This document shows, piece by piece, positions 53,386-63,968 of a stretch of DNA of 64,000 nt. Under the pieces are notes generated by a model, which had not been told where the DNA came from, did not search any database, and worked only from the letters and a program-made list of their open reading frames with translations. Each line of letters opens with the position of its first letter. Positions within the stretch are counted from its first letter, which is position 1. The stretch comes from Bathymodiolus brooksi (taxonomy: Eukaryota; Mollusca; Bivalvia; Mytilida; Modiolidae): the NCBI GenBank assembly GCA_963680875.1, contig OY804577.1, positions 147,206,196-147,270,195 of the forward strand, in the 5' to 3' direction. The position numbers and the translations under genes were made by a program.

Positions 53386-53835
53386 GCTGGATCAGATTGA
53401 TATACTTAATGCTGGATCAGATTGATATACTTAATGCTGGATCAGATTGATATACTTAATGCTGGATCAGATTGATATACTTAATACTGGATCAGATTGA
53501 TATACTTAATACTGGATCAGATTGATATACTTAATACTGGATCAGATTGATATACTTAATACTGGATCAGATTGATATACTTAATGCTGGATCAGATTGA
53601 TATACTTAATGCTGGATCAGATTGATATACTTAATGCTGGATCAGATTGATATACTTAATACTGGATCAGATTGATATACTTAATGCTGGATCAGATTGA
53701 TATACTTAATGCTGGATCAGATTGATATACTTAATGCTGGATCAGATTGATATACTTAATGCTGGATCAGATTGATATACTTAATGCTGGATCAGATTGA
53801 TATACTTAATGCTGGATCAGATTGATATACTTATT
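53386..53835 (+). repeat. 25-bp minisatellite, 18 copies
   Basis: The unit is GCTGGATCAGATTGATATAC plus TTAAT. It repeats with exact 25-bp spacing from 53,386 to 53,835; the only common variant is GCTGG against ACTGG. Flanking bases on both sides (53,330-53,385, 53,836-53,900 and 54,751-54,795) are degenerate relatives, so the array grew inside an older, decayed copy of itself. Confidence 0.97.
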
Positions 53836-53900
53836 ACGTATTTGAGTATCAGATTGATACAATCATTCCCAGTGCTGCATCACTAGATTGATCTACTCAC

Positions 53901-54750
53901 TATTAGGGACATGTTTGGATGAGCGGCAAAGGACATGAGATTAATCCACCTATTAGGGACATGTCTGGATGAGCGGCGAAGGACATGAGATTAATCCACC
54001 TATTAGGGACATGTTTGGACGAGCGGCGAAGGACATGAGATTAATCCACCTATTAAGGACATGTTTGGACGAGCGGCGAAGGACATGAGATTAATCGACC
54101 TATTAGGGACATTTCTGGATGAGCGGCGAAGGACATGAGATTTATCCACCTATTAGGGACATGTTTGGATGAGCGGCGAAGGACATGAGATTAATCCACC
54201 TATTAGGGACATGTTTGGACGAGCGGCGAAGGACATGAGATTAATCCACCTATTAGGGACATGTTTGGATGAGCGGCGAAGGACATGAGATTAATCCACC
54301 TATTAGGGACATGTCTGGATGAGCGGCGAAGGACATGAGATTAATCCACCTATTAGGGACATGTTTGGATGAGCGGCGAAGGACATGAGATTAATCCACC
54401 TATTAGGGACATGTTTGGACGAGCGGCGAAGGACATGAGATTAATCCACCTATTAGGGACATGTCTGGATGAGCAGCGAAGGACATGAGATTAATCCACC
54501 TATTAGGGACATGTTTGGACGAGCGGCGAAGGACATGAGATTAATCCACCTATTAGGGACATGTTTGGACGAGCGGCAAAAGACATGAGATTAATCCACC
54601 TATTAGGGACATGTTTGGACGAGCGGGGAAGGACATGAGATTAATCCACCTATTAGGGACATGTTTGGATGAGCGGCGAAGGACATGAGATTAATCCACC
54701 TATTAGGGACATGCTTGGATGAGTGGTGAAGGACATGAGATTAATCCACT
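53901..54750 (+). repeat. 50-bp minisatellite, 17 copies
   Basis: The unit is TATTAGGGACATGTTTGG, then A(T/C)GAGCGGCGAAGGACATG, then AGATTAATCCACC, with a period of exactly 50 bp. Copies differ by a few substitutions (TTTGG/TCTGG, GGAT/GGAC). It is more GC-rich than its surroundings and is preceded by a sequence related to the 25-bp repeat, so it probably expanded within the same degenerate region. Confidence 0.97.
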
Positions 54751-54886
54751 CATTAATTAGTAATGCTTTATCAGATTGATAAACTCATAAATATATACCC
54801 GCTGTATATTAGAGCAGTCCAAACACCAACAAATTTATATTACACCAAGTTTGATCAATTTAGGCAAGTACGATTGTAGGGCCTAC

Positions 54887-55052
54887 CTTGTTTAAGATTT
54901 TCAAATCTTTCTCTCAACACTATAAGTTTTTGTCTGGCTAGCTGCTCTCTACTAATTTGTCCATCGGCAATTAAGCTGTAACTGGATGTAAAATCTTCTA
55001 CTTCACTACAAAATGATTCCGTTTCATCTCTTTTCCGCAGTAACACATTATC
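54887..55052 (-). CDS. Internal exon of coiled-coil gene (first clearly visible exon)
   Basis: On the minus strand the acceptor ATATATATACAG|G at 55,053 opens a frame in phase 0: DNVLLRKRDETESFCSEVED, FTSSYSLIADGQISREQL, ARQKLIVLRERFENLKQ. This is 55 codons plus one base (166 nt). The donor is CAAG|GTAGGC at 54,886. Charged helical residues with Leu spacing continue into the next exon. The acceptor has no pyrimidine tract because the 24-bp AT satellite begins immediately upstream. A 757-codon open frame running from this exon into the satellite is an artefact; the real part is the C-terminal 55 codons. Upstream exons are not identified. Confidence 0.85.
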
Positions 55053-57540
55053 CTGTATATATATTATGCATGATATTGTAAGATATATTATGTATGACAT
55101 TGTTAGATACATTATGTATAGTATTATTAGATATATTATGTATGACATTGTTAGATACATTATGTATAGTATTATTAGATATATTATGTATGATATTGTT
55201 AGATATATTATGTACTGTATTATAAGATATATTATGTATGATATTGTTAGATATATTATGTATAGAATTATTAGATATATTATGTTTGATATTGCTAGAT
55301 AAATTATGTATAGTATTATTAGATATATTATGTATGATATTGAAAGATATATTATGTATGATATTGTTAGATATATTATGTATGATATTGTTAGATATAT
55401 TATGCATAGTATTATAAGATATATTATGTTTGATATTGCTAGATAAATTATGTATAGTATTATTAGATATATTATGTATGATATTGAAAGATATATTATG
55501 TATGATATTGTTAGATATATAATGTATGATATTGTTAGATATATTATGCATGATATTGTTAGATATATTATGTACTGTATTATAAGATATATTATGTATG
55601 ATATTGTTAGATATATTATGTATGACATTGTTAGATACTTTATGTATAGTATTATTAGATATATTATGTATGATATTGTTAGATACATTATGTATGATAT
55701 TGTTAAATATATTATGTACTGTATTATAAGATATATTATGTATGATATTGTAAGATATATTATGTATGATATTGTTAGATATATTATGTATGATATTGTT
55801 AGATATATTATGTATGATATTGTTAGATATATTATGTACTGTATTATAAGATATATTATGTACTGTATTATAAGATATATTATGTATGATATTGTTAGAT
55901 ATATTATGTATGACATTGTTAGATACATTATGTATAGTATTATTAGATATATTATGTATGATATTGTTAGATACATTATGTATGATATTGTTAGATTTAT
56001 TATGTACTGTATTATAAGATATATTATGTATGATATTGTTAGATACATTATGTATAGTATTATTAGATATATTATGTATGATATTGTTAGATATATTATG
56101 TATGATATTGTTAGATATATTATGTACTGTATTATAAGATATATTATGTATGATATTGTAAGATATATTATGTATGATATTGTTAGATATATTATGCATA
56201 GTATTATTAGATATATTATGTATGACATTGTTAGATACATTATGTATAGTATTATTAGATATATTATGTATGATATTGTTAGATATATTATGTATAGTAT
56301 TATAAGATATATTATGTATGATATTGTTAGATACATTATGTATAGTATTATTAGATATATTATGTATGATATTGTTAGATATATTATGTATGATATTGTT
56401 AGATATATTATGTATGATATTGTTAGATATATTATGTACTGTATTATAAGATATATTATGTATGATATTGTAAGATATATTATGTATGATATTGTTAGAT
56501 ACATTATGTATAATATTGTTAGATACATTATGTATAATATTATTAGATATATTATGTATGATATTGTTAGATATATTATGTATGATATTGTTAGATATAT
56601 TATGTACTGTATCATAAGATATATTATGTATGATATTGTTAGATATATTATGTATAGTATTATTAGATATATTATGCATGACATTGTTAGATACATTATG
56701 TATAGTATTATTAGATATATTATGTATGATATTGTTAGATATATTATGTATAGTATTATAAGATATATTATGTATGATATTGTTAAATACATTATGTATA
56801 GTATTATTAGATATATTATGTATGATATTGTTAGATATATTATGTATGATATTGTTAGATATATTATGTACTGTATTATAAGATATATTATGTATGATAT
56901 TGTAAGATATATTATGTATGATATTGTTAGATACATAATGTATAGTATTATTAGATATATTATGTATGATATTGTTAGATATATTATGTATGATATTGTT
57001 AGATATATTATGTACTGTATTATAAGATATATTATGTATGATATTGTAAGATATATTATGTATGATATTGTTAGATATATTATGTATAGTATTATTAGAT
57101 ATAATATGTATGACATTGTTAGATACATTATGTATAGTATTATTAGATATATTATGTATGATATTGTTAGATATATTATGTATGATATTGTTAGATATAT
57201 TATGTACTGTATTATAAGATATATTATGTATGATATTGTAAGATATATTATGTATGATATTGTTAGATATATTATGTATGATATTGTTAGATATATTATG
57301 TACTGTATTATAAGATATATTATGTATGATATTGTAAGATATATTATGTATGATATTGTTAGATATATTATGTATAGTATTATAAGATATATTATGTATA
57401 GTATTATTAGATATATTATGTATGATATTGTAAGATATATTATGCATGATATTGTTAGATATATTATGTATAGTATTATAAGATATATTATGTTTGATAT
57501 TGCTAGATAAATTATGTTTGATATTGCTAGATAAATTATA
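55053..57540. repeat. 24-bp AT-rich satellite, about 103 copies
   Basis: The monomer is of TATGATATTGTTAGATATAT type plus TATG, 24 bp. Variants are GATATTG, AGTATTATT, CTGTATTATA and GACATTG, often in repeated order. Since 24 is divisible by 3 and stop words fall in few frames, very long open frames appear on both strands (686, 757 and 799 codons, repeating MYDIVRYI, IIYLTISY and NIIHNISN). These have no start context, homogeneous repeats and no domain, so they are not called as genes. Confidence 0.97.
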
Positions 57541-57547
57541 TAATATT

Positions 57548-57678
57548 ATTACGTGATTTTTTTCATATTGGCCTAGTTATAGGTCCGAGGCCTACTGTAT
57601 TGGCCTGAGGCGCAGCCGAACACCAATACAGCAGACCGAGGACCTATAACTAGGCCAATATGAAAAACATCACGTAAT
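57548..57678. repeat. Long hairpin interrupting the 24-bp satellite
   Basis: Arms of about 55 bp are inverted copies: ATTACGTGAT then CATATTGGCCTAGTTATAGG on the left, and their complement ending ATCACGTAAT on the right. The loop, of about 20 bp, contains GAGGCGCAGCCG. A few mismatches and one-base indels are present. A second, smaller inverted repeat (TTGGGCCAATATGG / its complement) lies at about 57,785-57,820. No coding sequence; probably part of a non-autonomous element. Confidence 0.85.
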
Positions 57679-57884
57679 GATACCTTTATTAATTAACCAG
57701 TCCAATATCTCTCAGGATTTTTCCTTGCATTTGTTGAAATGTCTAGCGGATTCCGATCTAGTTGTTATTGGACTGACTGGAATTGGGCCAATATGGAAAA
57801 TATCCGTATTGGCCCAATGAAAGTTTTTATATTATATTGACAGATTTGATCATATAAAGGCTAATAAATCAAAGTTAATTAATA

Positions 57885-58640
57885 ATGTTTGTTATTACAT
57901 AGTGATTTTATTTAAACAATTGTATTGGCTATCATGCTGTCATCTGACATTCCGTAAAATTTGATATTGTTTGATTAAAACTCGTATTGACTTGGTTTCA
58001 CTTTCGTTTTCTAACGAAATCTATGAAAAGAATCTTTTTCATTTTAATGTAATAAAACAATTAGTCTTTTGTATCGGTCAATACAAGTTTTAAAGGCTTC
58101 GGTGAATATCGTTTCTAAGGTCCATAAAAACTTGTATTGACCTCAACAAAAGACTATAATTGTATAATATTGTTAGATATATTATGTATGATATTGTTAG
58201 ATATATTATGTATGGTATTATTAGATATATTATGTATGATATTGCTAGATATATTATGTATGATACTGTTAGATATATTATATACAATTATAGTCTTTCG
58301 TTGAGGTCAATGCAAGTTTTTATGGACCTTAAAAACGATATTCACCGAAGCCTTTAGCTGAGGTGAATATCATTTTTAAGGTCCATAAAAACTCGGATTG
58401 ACCAATACAAAAGACTGTAATTGTTTTATTACATTAAAATGAAAAGTGAAAGTGAAACCAAGTTAATATGAAATTAATCACTTCATTATGACGTCATACA
58501 TAATGCAATGGAAAGTGAAAGTGAAAGCGAGTCAATACGAGTTTTAATCAAACAATATAAAATTTTACGGAATGTCAGGTGACAGCATGATAGCCAATCA
58601 AATTGTTTAGATAAAACCATTATGTAATAATGTATGATAT
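57885..58640. mobile_element. Fold-back element with 24-bp satellite at its centre
   Basis: The arms of about 260-340 bp are inverted. Shared blocks include GGCTATCATGCTGTCA, TGACATTCCGTAAAATTT, GATTAAAACTCGTATTGAC, TTTTAATGTAATAAAACAAT and AAGGTCCATAAAAACTTG. The right arm has an extra stretch of about 50 bp (GTGAAAGTGAAAGCGAG). Between the arms (58,160-58,280) stand five monomers of the 24-bp satellite, the same repeat as outside. The short open frames there are satellite artefacts. The element class is unknown. Confidence 0.75.
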
Positions 58641-59567
58641 TATTAGATATATCATGTGTGATATTGTTAGATATATTATGTATGATATTGTTAGATACAT
58701 AATGTATGATATTGTAAGATATATTATGTGTGATGTTGTTAGATATATTATGTATGATATTATTAGATATATTATGTATGATATCGTTAGATACATAATG
58801 TATCATATTGTAAGATATATTATGTGTGATGTTGTTAGATATATTATGTATGATATTATTAGATATATTATGTATGATATTGTTACATACATAATGTATG
58901 ATATTGTAAGATATATTATGTGTGATGTTGTTAGATATATTATGTATGATATTATTAGATATATTATGTATGATATTGGTAGATACATAATGTATGATAT
59001 TGTAAAATATATTATGTGTGATATTGTTAGATATATTATGTATGATATTATTAGATATATTATGTATGATATTGTTAGATATATTATGTATGATAGTGTT
59101 AGATATATTATGTACTGTATTATACAATATATTATGTATGATATTGTTAGATATATTATGTACTGTATTATAAGATATATTATGTAGTATTATAAGATAT
59201 ATTATGTATGATATTGTTAGATATATTATGTACTGTATTATAAGATATATTATGTATGATATTGTTAGATATATTATGTACTGTATTATAAGATATATTA
59301 TGTATGATATTGTTAGATATATTATGTACTGTATTATAAGATATATTATGTATGATATTGTAAGATATATTATGTATGATATTGTTAGATATATTACGTA
59401 TAGTATTATAAGATATATTATGTATAGTATTATTAGATATATTATGTATGATATTGTAAGATATATTATGCATGATATTGTTAGATATATTATGTATAGT
59501 ATTATAAGATATATTATGTTTGATATTGCTAGATAAATTATGTTTGATATTGCTAGATAAATTATAT
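58630..59567. repeat. 24-bp satellite, second stretch (about 39 copies)
   Basis: The same 24-bp monomer, with a clear four-monomer (96-bp) higher-order unit at 58,640-59,030 marked by ATACATAATG, GTGTGATGTTG and TATGATATTATT words. It changes to CTGTATTATA-rich monomers after 59,100. Open frames in both strands here are period artefacts. Confidence 0.95.
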
Positions 59568-61118
59568 AATATTATTACGTGATTTTTTTCATATTGGCCT
59601 AGTTATAGGTCCGAGGCCTACTGTATTGGCCTGAGGCGCAGCCGAACACCAATACAGCAGACCGAGGACCTATAACTAGGCCAATATGAAAAACATCACG
59701 TAATGATACCTTTATTAATTAACCAGTCCAATATCTCTCAGGATTTTTCCTTGCATTTGTTGAAATGTCTAGCGGATTCCGATCTAGTTGTTATTGGACT
59801 GACTGGAATTGGGCCAATATGGAAAATATCCGTATTGGCCCAATGAAAGTTTTTATATTATATTGACAGATTTGATCATATAAAGGCTAATAAATCAAAG
59901 TTAATTAATAATGTTTGTTATTACATAGTGATTTTATTTAAACAATTGTATTGGCTATCATGCTGTCATCTGACATTCCGTAAAATTTGATATTGTTTGA
60001 TTAAAACTCGTATTGACTTGGTTTCACTTTCGTTTTCTAACGAAATCTATGAAAAGAATCTTTTTCATTTTAATGTAATAAAACAATTAGTCTTTTGTAT
60101 CGGTCAATACAAGTTTTAAAGGCTTCGGTGAATATCGTTTCTAAGGTCCATAAAAACTTGTATTGACCTCAACAAAAGACTATAATTGTATAATATTGTT
60201 AGATATATTATGTATGATATTGTTAGATATATTATGTATGGTATTATTAGATATATTATGTATGATATTGCTAGATATATTATGTATGATACTGTTAGAT
60301 ATATTATATACAATTATAGTCTTTCGTTGAGGTCAATGCAAGTTTTTATGGACCTTAAAAACGATATTAACCGAAGCCTTTAGCTGAGGTGAATATCATT
60401 TTTAAGGTCCATAAAAACTCGGATTGACCAATACAAAAGACTGTAATTGTTTTATTACATTAAAATGAAAAGTGAAAGTGAAACCAAGTCAATATGAAAT
60501 TAATCACTTCATTATGACGTCATACATAATGCAATGGAAAGTGAAAGTGAAAGCGAGTCAATACGAGTTTTAATCAAACAATATAAAATTTTACGGAATG
60601 TCAGGTGACAGCATGATAGCCAATCAAATTGTTTAGATAAAACCATTATGTAATAATGTATGATATTATTAGATATATCATGTGTGATATTGTTAGATAT
60701 ATTATGTATGATATTGTTAGATACATAATGTATGATATTGTAAGATATATTATGTGTGATGTTGTTAGATATATTATGTATGATATTATTAGATATATTA
60801 TGTATGATATCGTTAGATACATAATGTATCATATTGTAAGATATATTATGTGTGATGTTGTTAGATATATTATGTATGATATTATTAGATATATTATGTA
60901 TGATATTGTTACATACATAATGTATGATATTGTAAGATATATTATGTGTGATGTTGTTAGATATATTATGTATGATATTATTAGATATATTATGTATGAT
61001 ATTGGTAGATACATAATGTATGATATTGTAAAATATATTATGTGTGATATTGTTAGATATATTATGTATGATATTATTAGATATATTATGTATGATATTG
61101 TTAGATATATTATGTATG
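59346..61118. repeat. Duplicated cassette, copy 2
   Basis: This is the second copy of 57,320-59,092. It holds a hairpin at 59,574-59,704, a fold-back at about 59,911-60,666, and central satellite monomers at 60,186-60,306. Beyond about 61,118 it diverges from copy 1: copy 1 moves to CTGTATTATA monomers, while this copy keeps the 96-bp higher-order unit. Confidence 0.9.
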
Positions 61119-62240
61119 ATATTATTAGATATATTATGTATGATATTGTTAGATACATAATGTATGATATTGTAAGATATATTATGTGTGATGTTGTTAG
61201 ATATATTATGCATGATATTATTAGATATATTATGTATGATATTGGTAGATACATAATGTATGATATTGTAAGATATATTATGTGTGATATTGTTAAATAT
61301 ATTATGTATGATATTATTAGATATATTATGTATGATATTGTTAGATACATAATGTATGATATTGTAAGATATATTATGTGTGATGTTATTAGATATATTA
61401 TGTATGATATTATTAGATATATTATGTTTGATATTGTTAGATACATAATGTATGATATTGTAAGATATATTATGTGTGATGTTGTTAGATATATTATGTA
61501 TGATATTATTAGATATATTATGTATGATATTGTTAGATACATAATGTATGATATTGTAAGATATATTATGTGTGATGTTGTTAGATATATTGTGTGTGCT
61601 ATTGTTAGATATATTGTGTGTGATATTGTTAGATATATTATGTGTGATATTGTTAGATATATTGTGTGTGATATTGTTAGATATATTGTGTGTGATATTG
61701 TTAGATATATTGTGTGTGATATTGTTAGATATATTGTGTGTGATATTGTTAGATATATTATGTGTGATATTATTAAATTATTAGATATATTCATAATGTA
61801 TGATATTGTAAGATATATTATGTGTGATGTTGTTAGATATATTATGTATGATATTATTAGATATATTATGTATGATATTGTTAGATATATTATGTATGAT
61901 ATTGTTAGATATATTATGTATGATATTGTTAGATACATAATGTATGATATTGTAAGATATATTATGTGTGATATTGTTAGATATATTATGTATGATATTG
62001 TTAGATACATAATGTATGATATTGTAAGATATATTATGTGTGATATTGTTAGATATACATGTATTATGTATGATATTATTAGATATATTATGTATGATAT
62101 TATTAGACATATTATGTATGATATTGCTAGATACATATTGCATGATATTGTTAGATACATAATGTATGATATTATTAGATATATTATGTATGATATTATT
62201 AGATATATTATGTATGATATTGTAAGATATATTATGTGTT
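60656..62240. repeat. 24-bp satellite, third stretch (about 66 copies)
   Basis: The 96-bp higher-order unit continues to about 61,570. Then comes a local block of TGTGTGATATTGTTAGATAT monomers (61,580-61,760), a break at 61,770-61,795 (TTATTAAATTATTAG), and mixed monomers to about 62,240. The long open frames (556 and 443 codons) are periodic artefacts. Bases 62,241-62,279 are a short CT-rich transition. Confidence 0.95.
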
Positions 62241-62279
62241 ATACTGTTAGTTATCATCCTTCCCTCCCGCTATGTCTAC

Positions 62280-62400
62280 CTGCTGGCTCCATAAGCAAAA
62301 CTTGTATCAAAGTCCGTGTGAGCTGAGCAGGACTTATCAACAGTGAGCAGGAGTTATCACCAAATTCTCCCAACATTTAAACGATAATTCCTGTGAAGAT
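62280..62400 (-). CDS. Possible 5' exon with start codon
   Basis: On the minus strand a pyrimidine-rich acceptor-like stretch (CTTTTGCCATCTTCACAG) precedes 62,400. ATG follows at 62,376-62,374. The frame MLGEFGDNSCSLLISPAQ, LTRTLIQVLLMEPA is open for 32 codons to a donor CAG|GTAGAC at 62,279. Its outgoing phase is 1, while the exon at 55,052 starts in phase 0; direct joining would give an immediate stop. So at least one exon would have to be missing, or this belongs to another transcript, or it is chance. A direct duplication of GAGCAGGA(C/G)TTATCA lies inside it. Confidence 0.3.
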
Positions 62401-62544
62401 GGCAAAAGTAAATACAATTCATCAACAGCTAGTTAACATTATTTTCTAAAACATATATCAAATTAGGAACTGTCGTGTTAGCAATATCAACAAACATCGT
62501 CCTACAAAAATGTACTTTACACAATTCTTGATAACCTCTGCTGA

Positions 62545-62566
62545 GACGTCATAATTTTTACGTCAT
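62545..62566 (-). promoter_or_regulatory. Paired CRE-like sites
   Basis: On the minus strand two TGACGT words stand 15 bp apart (ATGACGTAAAAATTATGACG spans both), 145-166 bp upstream of the possible 5' exon's first base. TGACGTCA-type sites bind CREB/ATF factors. With the adjacent exon itself uncertain, a promoter role is only a suggestion. Confidence 0.2.
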
Positions 62567-62568
62567 AA

Positions 62569-63032
62569 AGGACCGGTCATTATTTATCTCCAGGGGGGCG
62601 GTGGTAAAAAGGTAGGGGGGGTCATGCAAAAATGGGCAATTAATAGAGGGGGGGGTATGATTTTTTTTAAACATACACTATAGATAAAATCTATTTGCAT
62701 GTAAAATGAAAATAAATATATTCACCCGAAAAAAATGTCTCCTTCGGCTTGTCATACATTTTGCCAAATATCAAACTGTCACTATATATAAATAAATATA
62801 TATGTATAGAGTACATAGGAACGAGGCTTTCTGGTTCACTACATTACAGTTCCAGAGTCAACCCAGAGAGACAGATCAATCCATGAACATAGGATAGATG
62901 AAGGCATAGTGGAGGGTCACATATGTTACACAAAAGTGGAAAGGGGGGGGGTCATTCAATTTTTTCCGGTAATTCAAAATAATTTGACACCCCCCCCCCC
63001 CCTCCCCCCGGAGATAATTAATGACCGGTCCC
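62569..63032. mobile_element. 464-bp TIR element with G-rich ends (MITE-like)
   Basis: The left end AGGACCGGTCATTATTTATC followed by TCCAGGGGGG is the inverted counterpart of the right end (complement GGGACCGGTCATTAATTATC then TCCGGGGGGA). TAA flanks both sides (62,566-62,568 and 63,033-63,035), a possible 3-bp duplication. The interior is AT-rich with G runs on the left and C runs on the right, and has no coding sequence. I recognise this terminal type from memory as widespread in marine invertebrates. Confidence 0.75.
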
Positions 63033-63740
63033 TAAGGGAGGCTGTGACCTTCATGTTTTCCAAACCGGAACGGCATTGGTAAACAAAATCTTTAATGGAA
63101 ATGGGTGACTTTGATGTTTGTATTAAAAAAAACAATGAATATCAACATTAAAGGAAAAATGCAACAATCTTAACATTTATATAAACCTGTAAAAATGAAT
63201 GGTATATTTGCAAACTACTTATGAACTACGGTTTTGGGGAAGCGTATTTTGAATATTTTGAATTATGTAATTTTTCCCGCAAAAATACAAATATAGATGT
63301 ATCCGTGTTTATGATTGATTCTTATATGACGTCCGGTATTCGGTATACAAATAAAGGCATATTTGAATAACAATCAAATATAGGCCACACATGCATGCTG
63401 AGCTAAAAAAAAAAGCACCTACATAAACACTGACTATTTTCATAAAATTCTTCATGGTTAGCGATTTTCTATTATTGTTTATCTAAAAATTGTTGAAATA
63501 AATGAAGTTAAAATTAAATAAATCCTAATCAAGTCTTCACATTTAACATCGTAAACCTTAGCAATAAAATTCTTTTCGGTATTTTAAGCCACAGTTATAA
63601 CAACAATTTCGCTTTCAATCTCTCAATTCCCAATTTTACCATTTTTAAAATTCCATAGGAGATTGATGGAATAGCCACTACCAGCGCATCACCTTGACCG
63701 CCTCAAATTTTAAAATTACCGTATTTGTCCTATTAGAATC
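63033..63740. other. Intergenic or intronic AT-rich sequence
   Basis: No repeat, RNA gene or convincing exon was recognised. A minus-strand open stretch near 63,045-63,125 lacks good splice sites and recognisable motifs. Confidence 0.5.
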
Positions 63741-63786
63741 GAAATAATTCATGCCGGCCATAAGTATGGCCGGCATGAATTATTTC
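63741..63786. repeat. Perfect 22-bp inverted repeat
   Basis: GAAATAATTCATGCCGGCCA and TA are followed by AG, then by the exact complement TATGGCCGGCATGAATTATT and TC. The stem is 22 bp with a two-base centre, so it would extrude as a cruciform or fold as a hairpin. The core contains the overlapping palindromes GCCGGC and GGCC. Confidence 0.95.
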
Positions 63787-63807
63787 TTAATTTAAGGATG
63801 ACAAACA

Positions 63808-63968
63808 TGTCATCTGAATGTGAATATGATTGATACTGAAAAATATCAGCCTGCTCGACAGAATATGAAGTCTGTGACTCGTTCGCTTCGCTCACTCGCC
63901 AAAAAACTTCATATTCTGGATCGGCAGGCTGATATTTTCGGTATTAATCAATTCACATCCAGATAACA
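63808..63968. repeat. Long hairpin before a new 24-bp satellite array
   Basis: Arms of about 60 bp (left TGTCATCTGAATGTGAAT, AAATATCAGCCTGC and AGAATATGAAGT; right their complements with small indels) surround a loop containing GTTCGCTTCGCTCACTCG. Immediately after the right arm the 24-bp satellite starts. The design matches the hairpin at 57,548-57,678, with different sequence. Confidence 0.85.

Larger units (their letters stand above)
52071..54886 (-). other. Intron, 2,816 bp, packed with repeats
   Basis: It lies between phase-matched exons. It contains the RT remnant (52,435-53,215), the 25-bp array and the 50-bp array. At 52,287-52,326 and 52,435-52,474 there is a diverged direct repeat of about 40 bp (GTTTGAAGATATCAATGG against GTTTGAAAATACCAAAGG, both followed by TAATCAGAAGCCG). 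I see no further exon. Confidence 0.75.
57290..59092. repeat. Duplicated cassette, copy 1 (copy 2 at +2,026)
   Basis: From about 57,290 to 59,092 the sequence recurs at 59,316-61,118. It comprises satellite monomers, a hairpin, unique sequence and a fold-back. In the non-satellite part I noticed only a couple of differences (for example ATTCACCG against ATTAACCG, and AAGTTAATATG against AAGTCAATATG). So the duplication is recent, or an assembly repeat. Confidence 0.9.

Noticed and set aside
55048..57510. Open frames of 686, 757 and 799 codons on both strands
   Set aside because: They are explained by a stop-poor 24-bp period. Only the last 55 codons of the 757-codon frame (54,887-55,052) are a real exon.
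55052..62400. Direct splice of the possible exon at 62,280-62,400 to the exon at 55,052
   Set aside because: The joined frame meets a stop in its second codon, so they cannot be adjacent coding exons as read.
63045..63125. Minus-strand open stretch near KDFVYQCRSGLEN as another exon
   Set aside because: No convincing acceptor or donor and no recognisable motif; it is short enough to be open by chance.
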